From contig NZ_JARUBJ010000002.1 of the NCBI RefSeq assembly GCF_029626145.1, positions 5,119,501 through 5,183,500 of the forward strand: 64,000 nt of DNA, written 5' to 3'. The DNA comes from Micromonospora sp. WMMD961. Its GTDB lineage: Bacteria; Actinomycetota; Actinomycetes; Mycobacteriales; Micromonosporaceae. The stretch's first letter is position 1, and every line of letters begins with the position of its first letter. A program made the position numbers and the translations under genes. Under the pieces are notes generated by a model that was not told where the DNA came from, did not search any database, and saw nothing but the letters and a program-made list of their open reading frames with translations. Positions 50,386-58,721 of the stretch are shown piece after piece.

Positions 50386-51365
50386 CGTGTCGTCCCCCGG
50401 GTGCGGGCGTGCCGCTGCGCGGCCACGAATCGCACCATGTCCAGCAGCCAGTCTCGGTCGGTACGCAGACGCAGGTGGGCCGCGCCGGCGCCGCGCAGGG
50501 CGGCGGCGATGGCGGCGCGTTGGGCGGTGGCGGCATCGGCGTAGCGCTGCCGTAGTCGAGGGTCGGCGGTCTGCACCTCGTGCAACTCGCCGCTCTCCGG
50601 GTCGACCACCGGCAGCACGCCCACGTCGGGCAGCTCCAGCTCCCGCGGGTCGACCACCTCGATCGCCAACACGTCGTGGCGGACCCGGAGCTTGCGCAAC
50701 GGCCGGGCCCACTGCTCCGGCGGCGCGAGGAAGTCCGAGACCACCACGGCCACCCCGCGCCGGCGGGGCGGGCGGTTGAGCATCTCGATCAGGGCGCCCA
50801 GGTCACCACGGCCGGGCTGGATGGTGGTGCCGGCGACGGTACGCAGCAGGCCCTGCGCCTCCTTGCGACCGGAGCGGGCCGGCAGACGGGTGAGCACACC
50901 GGGCCCGGCCGGCGGCCGTGCACCCCGCCAGCGTCGGGCTGGCACGGGAGCGCCGCCGCCGGTGCCGATCACGGCGCCGATCCGGTTGCCACCGCGTACG
51001 GTCAGGTGGGTGATGGCAGCCGCGGCGGCGACCACCACCTCTCGCTTGAGCCACTGCCCGGTGCCGAAGTCCAGACTGGCGGAGAGATCCAGCGCCAGCC
51101 AGGTCTCCAGCTCCCGGTCGGCCACCGTACGCCGCACGTGCAGGGTGGTGGTCCGTGCGGTGACCGGCCAGTCCATCCGGCGCACGTCGTCGCCGGGGCG
51201 GTACTCCCGGGACTCTCCCGCCTCGCTGCCCGGCCCGGGGAGCAGGCCGGCGTAGTCGCCCTGGAGCAGACCGTCGAGCTTGCGGGTGACCAGCAGTTGA
51301 AGCCGGGACAGCACGGCCTCGCTGCGGTCGGCGAGAGGGGCGGGACGAGGGGTGGGTGAGGTCAC
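50382..51365 (-). CDS. DUF58 domain protein
   Basis: 327 aa soluble protein. The conserved start is GESREYRPGDDVRRMDWPVTART, and a VWA-like fold follows (WLALDLSASLDFG, then VAVVVSDFLAPP). It overlaps the MoxR gene (GTGA) and the VWA gene (ATGA), so all three form one operon. Partner of the AAA ATPase. Confidence 0.9.
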   Translation of the reverse strand: MTSPTPRPAPLADRSEAVLSRLQLLVTRKLDGLLQGDYAGLLPGPGSEAGESREYRPGDDVRRMDWPVTARTTTLHVRRTVADRELETWLALDLSASLDFGTGQWLKREVVVAAAAAITHLTVRGGNRIGAVIGTGGGAPVPARRWRGARPPAGPGVLTRLPARSGRKEAQGLLRTVAGTTIQPGRGDLGALIEMLNRPPRRRGVAVVVSDFLAPPEQWARPLRKLRVRHDVLAIEVVDPRELELPDVGVLPVVDPESGELHEVQTADPRLRQRYADAATAQRAAIAAALRGAGAAHLRLRTDRDWLLDMVRFVAAQRHARTRGTTR

Positions 51366-52468
51366 GGGCGCTGCCCGGGCCAGTTGGCGCCCGGCGGCGG
51401 CACGGTCGGCGACGGCGTGGCCTGCTGCCGGGGTGCGACCGCCGGCAGGGGAATCGTCGACATCACCCGGTGCACGATGTGGTCGGCGGGCACGTCGTCG
51501 GCGAGCGCGTCGTAGCTGAGCACCAACCGGTGCCGCAGGATGTCCGGCGCGATGTCCTGCACGTCCTGCGGCAGCGCGTAGTCACGCCCCCGCAGCAGCG
51601 CCAGTGCACGGGTCGCCCGGACCAGACCCAGAGAGGCGCGCGGGCTGGCACCGTACTGGATCAGTTGTGCGACGTCGGGCATACCGTGCTCGGCCGGGGC
51701 GCGGGTGGCCAACACCAACCGCACCGCATAGTCGACCAGGGCGTTGTGCACGAAGACCTGGTCCGCCTTGCGTTGCAGGGCGATCAGCTCCGGGGTGTCG
51801 AAGACGGCGGTCGGCTCCGGCGGGGCCACGCCCATCCGGTAGACGATCTCCCGTTCCTCCGCGTCGGTCGGGTAACCCACCACGATCTTCATGAGGAACC
51901 GGTCGCGCTGTGCCTCCGGCAGCGGGTAGACGCCCTCCTGCTCGATCGGGTTCTGGGTGGCCATGACCAGGAACGGGTCGGGTACCCGGTGGCTTTCCCC
52001 GCCGATGGACACCTGCCGCTCGCTCATCACCTCCAGCAGCGCGGACTGCACCTTCGCCGGAGCTCGGTTGATCTCGTCGGCGAGCAGGAAGTTGACGAAG
52101 ACCGGGCCCAACTCGACGTCGAACTTCTCGCTCGACTGCCGGTAGATCCGGGTACCCATGATGTCGGCCGGCACCAGGTCCGGAGTGAACTGCACCCGGG
52201 CGAAGGACCCGCCGACGACCTTGGCGAGGGTCTCCACGGCGAGGGTCTTGGCGACCCCGGGCACCCCTTCGAGCAGGCAGTGACCGCGGGCGAGCAGCGC
52301 GACGAACATCCGCTCCACCATCCGGTCCTGCCCGACGATCACGCGTTTGATCTCGAACAGTGCTTTCTCCAGCAGGGTGGCGTCCTGCGCGGGTGTGGTC
52401 ACCGGCGCGGGCGTCTGTGGTGCCGCCCCGTTCGGCGTCGGGGCGTCGGGCATGGTCGGCTGGGCCAC
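51362..52468 (-). CDS. MoxR-family AAA+ ATPase
   Basis: 368 aa. Walker A GVPGVAKT, Walker B LLADEINR and sensor MATQNPIEQEG, with a short Pro-rich start and end. It probably acts as a chaperone-like ATPase on the DUF58 and VWA partners downstream. GTG 52468 has GGAGGACC before it. The 242 bp upstream (52469-52710) hold no gene and carry the promoters for both directions. Confidence 0.93.
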   Translation of the reverse strand: MAQPTMPDAPTPNGAAPQTPAPVTTPAQDATLLEKALFEIKRVIVGQDRMVERMFVALLARGHCLLEGVPGVAKTLAVETLAKVVGGSFARVQFTPDLVPADIMGTRIYRQSSEKFDVELGPVFVNFLLADEINRAPAKVQSALLEVMSERQVSIGGESHRVPDPFLVMATQNPIEQEGVYPLPEAQRDRFLMKIVVGYPTDAEEREIVYRMGVAPPEPTAVFDTPELIALQRKADQVFVHNALVDYAVRLVLATRAPAEHGMPDVAQLIQYGASPRASLGLVRATRALALLRGRDYALPQDVQDIAPDILRHRLVLSYDALADDVPADHIVHRVMSTIPLPAVAPRQQATPSPTVPPPGANWPGQRP

Positions 52469-52697
52469 CGGTCCTCCACAGCATCAAATGGTCGTCGCGG
52501 CTGGTGCGGTATCAAGACTCGCATGCCTTGCTGAGTGTCGAGGTGGGGAGAAGCCGATTTTCGCCGCGCCGTCCCCGGCGGCCGAACCGCGCAACATGGG
52601 TGTGCACGGATCGGCCTGCCGCGTGTACGATTCATCCCGTCGCCGGGCGGCTCCCCCCGTGGTCGCCCGGCGCTCAAACTTCCCGACGCGCCGCCCC

Positions 52698-52703
52698 TAG
52701 ACT
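52698..52703 (+). promoter_or_regulatory. -10 element of a leaderless promoter
   Basis: TAGACT with seven bases to ATG 52711. No ribosome site. Confidence 0.5.
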
Positions 52704-52710
52704 GGCCGGG

Positions 52711-52944
52711 ATGAGCATCCCCTCCCCCGCCGACGAGGCCGCCCTGGTCTGCTCAGCCCGGGGCTGCCGGGCCGGCGCCGTCTGGGCCCTCGAGTGGAAC
52801 AATCCCCGGCTGCACGACGCCGATCGGCGCAAGACCTGGTTGGCCTGCGCCGAGCACCGGGGCAGCCTCGGTGACTTCCTGGACGCTCGCGGCTTCCTGC
52901 GTGCCGTCACTCCGGTGCCCGGATCGCCTACGCTCGACACGTGA
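52711..52944 (+). CDS. Small Cys-containing conserved protein
   Basis: 77 aa. The pattern CSARGCRAGAVWALEWNNP, then WLACAEH, gives Cys-x4-Cys and Cys-x2-His, which could form a small zinc site. Its stop overlaps the start of the PH-domain gene (GTGA), placing it first in a three-gene operon. Conserved in actinobacteria by appearance. Function unknown. Confidence 0.7.
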   Translation: MSIPSPADEAALVCSARGCRAGAVWALEWNNPRLHDADRRKTWLACAEHRGSLGDFLDARGFLRAVTPVPGSPTLDT

Positions 52945-53573
52945 GCGGCGACCCACCGGCTTCCACCGGCCCTACCTCCCCGTCCTGGCCGCCCACCCCG
53001 GCCCCGGCACCACCCGGCGTCGAGCCGCCGCCCGGCCTCCTGCCACCCGGCCCCGGCGCGCTGTCGACGGCCGCGCCCGGTGGCCGAGGTCCGCTGGAGC
53101 CCTGGCCGGACACGGTCAACTGGCAGCCGATCTCCGCCGACCTGATCTGGGTGGAGCTGATCCGGCTGGCGGTCGTGGTCGCCGTCGGCCTGGCGGTGAC
53201 CGGGGTCGGCTGGGCGCTCAGCGGCCACTGGCTGTTCGGGCTCGCCGTCGCCGTCGTCGTGCTGCTCGGCGTGTGGCGAGCCATCGCGATCGTTCGCGCC
53301 GTGCGGGCCTGGGGATACGCCGAGCGGGAGGACGACCTGCTGGTCCGGCACGGGCTCCTGGTCCGGCGGCTCTCCATCGTTCCGTATTCGCGGATGCAGT
53401 TCGTCGACGTCAGCGCCGGGCCGTTGGAGCGCGCCTTCGACCTGGCCACCGTGCAGTTGCACACGGCTGCGGCGGCGAGCGACGCCCGGGTGCCCGGGCT
53501 GCGGCCGACGGAGGCGTCCCGGCTGCGCGACCGGCTCACCGCGCTCGGCGAGGACCGGGCGGAGGGGCTGTGA
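52941..53573 (+). CDS. Membrane protein with bacterial PH-like domain
   Basis: 210 aa. Pro-rich start of about 60 residues, then two hydrophobic helices (LIRLAVVVAVGLAVTGVGWAL, LFGLAVAVVVLLGVWRAI), then a bPH_2 domain (EREDDLLVRHGLLVRRLSIV, PYSRMQFVDV). Similar to the longer protein encoded immediately downstream. Role unknown, membrane-facing. Confidence 0.85.
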   Translation: MSGDPPASTGPTSPSWPPTPAPAPPGVEPPPGLLPPGPGALSTAAPGGRGPLEPWPDTVNWQPISADLIWVELIRLAVVVAVGLAVTGVGWALSGHWLFGLAVAVVVLLGVWRAIAIVRAVRAWGYAEREDDLLVRHGLLVRRLSIVPYSRMQFVDVSAGPLERAFDLATVQLHTAAAASDARVPGLRPTEASRLRDRLTALGEDRAEGL

Positions 53574-53604
53574 ACGCCCGATCGGGCGCGCGAGGGCCGC
53601 TCCG

Positions 53605-55086
53605 ATGAGCGACGGGCCCGCCGAGCCGCGCACCGTGCCACCCACCGGCCCGACGCCGCCGAGGCCGGTGCTGCCCGCCGGCGCGGCACCGTCCGGGCCG
53701 GTGCCGACCGGCGCGGTGCCGCCGGGGGCGCCCGCGCCGTGGCCGGCACCGGCGGGCGGTGGCGAGGTCGAGCCCCGGCAGCGACTGCATCCGCTGAGCC
53801 CGGTCCTGCACGGTGCCAAGTCGCTGGTCGTGGTGATCGCCGGGTTGTCCTGGTCGACGCTGTCCCGGGTGGGCTTCGGCTGGTTCGCCGCCATGGTGGC
53901 AGTGCTGGCGCTCGGCGCGACAGTGCTCTCGGTGGTGAGTTGGTACAACACCGGCTATCACGTGGTGGGCCGCGAGCTACGGGTGTACGAAGGGCTGCTC
54001 TGGCGGCGTACCAGGGCCATCCCGTTGGAGCGCTTGCAGGCCGTGGAGGTGGTCCGGCCACTGCTCGCCCAACTCAGCGGCCTGGCCGAGCTGCGGCTGG
54101 AGGTGGTCGGTGGCGGCAAGACCGAGGCGCCCCTGGCGTACCTCGGGGTGGCCGACGCGGCCCGGCTGCGCGACCGGCTGCTGGCACTGGCCGGGCGGGT
54201 GGCGCAGGTCCCCGCACCGGAGCACGCGGCCGCCGCGGTGGTCCCGGGAGCGCCCGCGCCGGCGGTGGCCGCGCCGGGCCGGCCACTGCACGCGGTACGC
54301 AACCAGAGCCTGCTGATCAGTCAACTGCTCACGCCGCAGGCGTTCCTGCTCCCGTTCGGCGTGGCGTTCGTGGTGATCCAGTTCCTCACCGCGGGGTCGT
54401 GGTCCTTCGTCGCGGTGGCGAGCACACTGACCGCGATGGCCGGCGTGCTGCTGCAGCCGGTGCGCCGGGTGCTCGACGACTGGAACTTCCGACTGGCCCG
54501 CGACGGCGGCACGTTGCGGGTGCACAACGGCCTGTTGGAGACGCGGTCGCAGACCGTGCCGCTGGCCCGGGTGCAGACCGTGCGGGCCACCTGGCCGCTG
54601 CTGTGGCGGGTCAACGGCTGGCTACGGCTGCGCCTGGAGGTGGCCGGGTTCTCCGTCGCGGAGGCAGACGACCGCAACCGACCCGACCGGCTGCTGCCGG
54701 TCGGTGACCTGCCGACCGCGACGATGATCGTCGCCGAGGTGCTTCCGGGGGTACGCCTCGACACCCTGACGCTGAGCCCTCCGCCGGCCCGGACCCGGTG
54801 GCTGCACCCGCTGGGCCGTCGCGCGCTCGGTGCGGGGCTGTTCGACGAGGTGTTCGCCAGCCGCTCCGGGCGGCTCACCCGCCAGTTGGTGATCGTGCCG
54901 TACGCCCGGATCCAGAGCGTGCGGGTGGTCCAGGGACCGATCCAGCGCCGCCTCGGGTTGGCCTCCGTGCACGCGGACACCGCAGGCGGTTCCGGCGCCA
55001 CCGCCCAGGACCGCGACCTGGCCGAAGCCTGGGCCCTGGCCGCCGACCTGAACCTCCGAGCCCACCACGCCCGCCGCCCCACCTGA
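53605..55086 (+). CDS. Membrane protein with repeated PH-like domains
   Basis: 493 aa, a larger partner of the gene at 52941. Pro-rich start, paired membrane helices, and three bPH_2-like units (GYHVVGRELRVYEGLLWRRT, GGTLRVHNGLLETRSQTV, FASRSGRLTRQLVIVPYARI). It starts 31 bp after the previous stop. YdbT-type proteins of this layout occur in pairs in Gram-positives. The 55-bp gap after it leads to the palindrome at 55135-55193. Confidence 0.85.
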   Translation: MSDGPAEPRTVPPTGPTPPRPVLPAGAAPSGPVPTGAVPPGAPAPWPAPAGGGEVEPRQRLHPLSPVLHGAKSLVVVIAGLSWSTLSRVGFGWFAAMVAVLALGATVLSVVSWYNTGYHVVGRELRVYEGLLWRRTRAIPLERLQAVEVVRPLLAQLSGLAELRLEVVGGGKTEAPLAYLGVADAARLRDRLLALAGRVAQVPAPEHAAAAVVPGAPAPAVAAPGRPLHAVRNQSLLISQLLTPQAFLLPFGVAFVVIQFLTAGSWSFVAVASTLTAMAGVLLQPVRRVLDDWNFRLARDGGTLRVHNGLLETRSQTVPLARVQTVRATWPLLWRVNGWLRLRLEVAGFSVAEADDRNRPDRLLPVGDLPTATMIVAEVLPGVRLDTLTLSPPPARTRWLHPLGRRALGAGLFDEVFASRSGRLTRQLVIVPYARIQSVRVVQGPIQRRLGLASVHADTAGGSGATAQDRDLAEAWALAADLNLRAHHARRPT

Positions 55087-55134
55087 CCCACCCCCACCTG
55101 CGACAGGCGTCGCGCCGCCACGTCACGGACGCGT

Positions 55135-55193
55135 GTTGATCAAGGGGTCTCGGTCAGGAATCGGGGCACGGTGACGCGAACCTCTTGGTCAAC
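55135..55193. repeat. Palindromic repeat, gttgatcaag family (imperfect)
   Basis: Arms 55135-55156 and 55172-55193 pair at 16 of 22 positions. The core gttga.caag is shared with the near-perfect element at 61360-61419. Lies between convergent genes and overlaps the last bases of the PAP2 gene. Confidence 0.7.
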
Positions 55194-56307
55194 GGGGGCG
55201 GGAAGCCGGGATCGGGGGGTGGTCGCTGGGGGTGGTCGGCGCGCGGGGCGACGAGGGCTCGTCGGCCGGTGTCTCGGGGTCGGCGAGGTGCTCGTCAGCC
55301 GGTTTCTCGGTGTCGGCGAGGTGCTCGGGGGCCTGGCGCGTCCCGGCCTTCGGGTGGCGCGCCCGCCACCCGGCCCAGCCGCGCTCGGCCAGGCCGACCA
55401 CCAGGAAGGTCAAGCCCACGTACGCCCACCCGACCAGCACGTCGATCACGTAGTGCTCACCCGAGTAGACCAGGGTGAAGGTCATCGCCAGCGGGTACGC
55501 GAGCAGCAGCGGCCACCAGCGACGGCGGGTGCTGGTCAGGAAGAACAGCACGACGAACAGCGCCCACGCGGTGTGCAGCGACGGCATCGCGGCGACCGGG
55601 TTGGAGGCGATCTGACCAGCGTTGAGGACGTTGCCGGCACCGTGCATGCCGAACGCCTTCCAACCCCGGGTGGAGATCCGGGCGACCTCGGTGAGCAGCC
55701 CGTTCTGCGCGGCCCACCAGGGCGGGGCGGCCGGGTAGACGAAGTAGGTGACCAGACCGGCGGCGCAGAGAAAACCCCACCGCCGCATGTACGCGGCCCA
55801 GCGGTGCCGGTCGCGTAGCCAGAGCACCGCGGCGGCGGCCAGTGCCACCACGAAGTGGGAGAAGTACACCCAGCTCGCCGCGACGTCCCACCAGTGCACC
55901 TGCGGGCGGTAGAGGTGCTGCTGCAACCAGACCGTGGGCACCTCCCCGCCGGTGGCCCACCCGAACATGAACCGGTCGGCGACGATCAACTCCATCGCGT
56001 GCGGGGTGGCCCCGTTGTCGGCGAACCCCCGCGAGAGGTTGTAGACGACGAACAACAGCACCACCGGCACCCAGTCCCGGGCGAAGCGCAGGTGACTGCG
56101 CCACGGCCGGGCGCTGTTCCAGGCGATGGTCGCCGCCCAGATCCAGACGAAGGCGTACGCGGGGTCGGTGGGCAGCCCGATGGCCAGCCACGCGGCGACG
56201 AAGGCGACCGCCCAGACGGTCATGGCGACGACGCGTCGACGACCGCCGTCCGGGGACGCGGGCGGGTCGGTCCGGGCGGGGGGCTGGGGGTCAGTCACGA
56301 CGGCCAT
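55189..56307 (-). CDS. PAP2-superfamily membrane phosphatase
   Basis: 372 aa, with about six membrane helices. The catalytic signature is split as in inositol-phosphorylceramide-synthase-like PAP2 enzymes: AAMPSLHTAWALF and YSGEHYVIDVLVGW (catalytic His and Asp). A hydrophilic C-terminal tail carries a tandem EHLADxExPAD. It probably dephosphorylates or transfers a phospholipid head group. ATG 56307 with TAACCT seven bases upstream (56320-56315 minus) suggests leaderless transcription. Confidence 0.88.
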   Translation of the reverse strand: MAVVTDPQPPARTDPPASPDGGRRRVVAMTVWAVAFVAAWLAIGLPTDPAYAFVWIWAATIAWNSARPWRSHLRFARDWVPVVLLFVVYNLSRGFADNGATPHAMELIVADRFMFGWATGGEVPTVWLQQHLYRPQVHWWDVAASWVYFSHFVVALAAAAVLWLRDRHRWAAYMRRWGFLCAAGLVTYFVYPAAPPWWAAQNGLLTEVARISTRGWKAFGMHGAGNVLNAGQIASNPVAAMPSLHTAWALFVVLFFLTSTRRRWWPLLLAYPLAMTFTLVYSGEHYVIDVLVGWAYVGLTFLVVGLAERGWAGWRARHPKAGTRQAPEHLADTEKPADEHLADPETPADEPSSPRAPTTPSDHPPIPASRPR

Positions 56308-56431
56308 CGCGTCAAGGTTAACGACGGGGACGGCATCGACCGACGGGGACCACCCGAGGGCACCGCGCACAGGTGGGAAACGGTGGGTCTCGGAATCCCC
56401 GGGCGCGTGCTCGGCTGGCGCGGCGAGCACC

Positions 56432-56437
56432 TAGGCT
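56432..56437 (+). promoter_or_regulatory. -10 element of a leaderless promoter
   Basis: TAGGCT with seven bases to ATG 56445, no ribosome site. Confidence 0.5.
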
Positions 56438-56444
56438 GACGAGC

Positions 56445-56849
56445 ATGCAGGAGCAGCCCGAGCCGGCCTTCGCGCCGGGTCTGACGGCCCAGGTCGAGTT
56501 GACCGTCACCGACGCGGACACCGCCCAGGCGGTGGGTTCGGGGGACGTGCCGGTGCTGGGCACTCCCCGGGTGCTCGCCCTCGCCGAGGCGGCCACCGTC
56601 GCGGCGACGGCGACCGGGATGCCGCCCGGGTCGACGACCGTGGGCACCCGGGTCGAGTTGGAGCACCTGGCGCCGACCGTGGTCGGCCGGACGGTTCGGG
56701 CGCAGGCACTGCTGGCGGCCGTCGACGGTCGTCGGCTTTCGTTCGAGGTCACGGTCAGCGACGGTGACCAGACGGTGGCCCGGGGCCGGGTCGACCGGAT
56801 CATGGTGGACCGGCAACGCTTCGTCGACCGCGCCGGGCGCACGCCGTGA
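56445..56849 (+). CDS. Hot-dog thioesterase, FlK-like
   Basis: 134 aa hot-dog fold. Thr40, Glu48 and His74 fall at the spacing of the catalytic Thr42/Glu50/His76 of FlK, the fluoroacetyl-CoA thioesterase of Streptomyces cattleya. It may hydrolyse a short or unusual acyl-CoA. Fluoroacetate specificity cannot be claimed. Its stop overlaps the MBL hydrolase start (GTGA), so the two are coupled. Confidence 0.8.
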   Translation: MQEQPEPAFAPGLTAQVELTVTDADTAQAVGSGDVPVLGTPRVLALAEAATVAATATGMPPGSTTVGTRVELEHLAPTVVGRTVRAQALLAAVDGRRLSFEVTVSDGDQTVARGRVDRIMVDRQRFVDRAGRTP

Positions 56850-57676
56850 ACGCCGGTTTCGTCGAGGTCGCCGACCGGGTGCACGTCAGACGCGAACCGC
56901 TGCTGCGGGTCAACGTCACCCTGGTCGTGGGCGACGACGAGGCCCTGCTGGTGGACACGCTCTCGTCGGCGGCGCAGGCCGCCGACCTGGCCGCCGCCGT
57001 CCGCGCGGTCACCGACCGGCCGTTGACGCTGGTCAACACCCACCACCACTACGACCACTGTTTCGGCAACGCCGTCCTGGCCGGCGAACCACCCCGCCCG
57101 GTGTACGCGCACGAGTTGGCCGCCGCGGCCCTGCGCGACGACCCGGAGCGGCTGCGCCGGGAGGCGTACGAGGAGGTGCGGGCGGAGCACCCGGCGCTCG
57201 CCGCCGAGCTGGCCGACACTGCGCTGCTGGCCCCGACGCACACCGTGCAGACGGAGACGACGTTGGACCTGGGCGGCCGGCGGGTGCTGCTGCGGCACCC
57301 GGGCCGGGGGCACACCGACGCCGACCTGGTGGTGCACGTGCCGGACGCCGACGTGCTGGTGGCCGGGGACCTGGTGGAGCAGAGTGGCCCGCCCGCCTTC
57401 GAGGACTCGTACCCGCTGCGGTGGCCGGACGCGGTCGCGGACCTGTTGCGGCTGACCACCGCGCGCACGGTGGTGGTGCCGGGTCACGGTGACCCGGTGG
57501 ACGTCGACTTCGTCCGGGCCCAGCACGCCGAGCTGGCCAGGTTGGCCTGGCTGATCCGGGCGGCGCACACCGGCAGCGCGCCGCCGGAGCGGGTGGCCGC
57601 CGAGGGGCCCTTCGGTGCGCGCGCCGCCCTGGTCGCCGCCCGGCGCGGCTACCACGAGCTCGACGGCGAGGGTTAG
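56846..57676 (+). CDS. MBL-fold metallohydrolase
   Basis: 276 aa. The metal-binding HxHxDH motif is NTHHHYDHCFGN, and further ligands fall in GRGHTDADLVV and AGDLVEQ and VPGHGDP. This resembles the quinoprotein relay or glyoxalase II-like class. Coupled to the thioesterase upstream by a 4-bp overlap, so it may act in the same thioester or acyl-CoA route. The stop overlaps the convergent kinase stop by 4 bp. Confidence 0.85.
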   Translation: MNAGFVEVADRVHVRREPLLRVNVTLVVGDDEALLVDTLSSAAQAADLAAAVRAVTDRPLTLVNTHHHYDHCFGNAVLAGEPPRPVYAHELAAAALRDDPERLRREAYEEVRAEHPALAAELADTALLAPTHTVQTETTLDLGGRRVLLRHPGRGHTDADLVVHVPDADVLVAGDLVEQSGPPAFEDSYPLRWPDAVADLLRLTTARTVVVPGHGDPVDVDFVRAQHAELARLAWLIRAAHTGSAPPERVAAEGPFGARAALVAARRGYHELDGEG

Positions 57677-58608
57677 GCCGGGAAACGGCGTTCGACGTCG
57701 GCGCGCGTCGGCATGGCGGTGGCACCACCCGGGGACTCGCAGACCAGGCCGGCGACCCGCAGCGCGAACGCGACCCGCTCGACCCACCCGTCCGGGGTGA
57801 CCGGCTCGCCCGCGACGAGCAGATCGGCGATCAGCGCGGCCATCACCGAGTCACCGGCGCCGGTGGCGTCGATCGCGTCGACCTTGGGGGCGGGCACCCG
57901 GACCGGGTCGGCGTCGGCGGCAGCCAGCACCGCACCGGCTGCGCCGAGGGTCACCACCACCGTGGCGGCGCCCAACTCGCGCAGGTACACCGCGACCCCC
58001 TCGACCGGTTCACCCGGGTACAGCAGGCTGGCGTCGGCGGCGCTCAGCTTGACCAGGTGCGCGCCGGGGGCGAACTCGGCCACCACCTCGCGCAGCGCCT
58101 CCAGCGCGGTCGGCCCGTCGAGCAGCCGGGGACGCACGTTCGGGTCGAAGACCCGCAGACCGGTGGCGAGCGACCAGGCGCGTCGGGCGGCGGCGAGCGT
58201 GCCGGGTCGCAGCAGCACGATCGAGCCGCAGTAGAGCACGTCCGCGCCCTCGATCAGCGCGAGATCCAGGTCGTCGGGGCCGAGCAGCCCGTAGGAGGCC
58301 GGTTCGCCGTAGAAGCGGAAGTCCGGTTCCGGGCCGGCGTACGTGACCACCGCGAGCGTGGTCGGTGCCGGCACCGTGACCGCACCGGCCACCCCGACGT
58401 CGACCGCGCTCAGGAAGGCGCGGATCCGGCCGCCCAGCACGTCGTCGCCGAGTGAGCCGACGAACTGCGCCGCGCCACCGAGTCGGGCCACGCCGACGGC
58501 GACGTTGAGCGGCCCACCGCCGATCGCCTGCCGGTAGACCCGCTCACCGTCGCGCTCGGTGTCGAGCAGGTCGACGAGCGCCTCGCCGAGCACCACCGCG
58601 TATCCCAT
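57673..58608 (-). CDS. PfkB-family carbohydrate kinase (fructokinase-like)
   Basis: 311 aa. PfkB signature 1 GGGPLNVAVGVARLGG near residue 30 and signature 2 DATGAGDSVMAALIA near the C-terminus. VLYCGSIVLL and the lid region fit fructokinases. It phosphorylates a sugar, precise one unknown. ATG 58608 has AGAGGA 6 nt upstream. No sugar transporter adjoins. Confidence 0.88.
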   Translation of the reverse strand: MGYAVVLGEALVDLLDTERDGERVYRQAIGGGPLNVAVGVARLGGAAQFVGSLGDDVLGGRIRAFLSAVDVGVAGAVTVPAPTTLAVVTYAGPEPDFRFYGEPASYGLLGPDDLDLALIEGADVLYCGSIVLLRPGTLAAARRAWSLATGLRVFDPNVRPRLLDGPTALEALREVVAEFAPGAHLVKLSAADASLLYPGEPVEGVAVYLRELGAATVVVTLGAAGAVLAAADADPVRVPAPKVDAIDATGAGDSVMAALIADLLVAGEPVTPDGWVERVAFALRVAGLVCESPGGATAMPTRADVERRFPA

Positions 58609-58721
58609 GCCGGTCCTCTCGTCCTCGCCAACCACCACCGACCGTCGTACGCCGAACCGGTCGCCGTGGCACCAGGCTGGCACAGTGGGCCGCTCGGCGG
58701 GCGGCGAAGACGCCGCAACCG

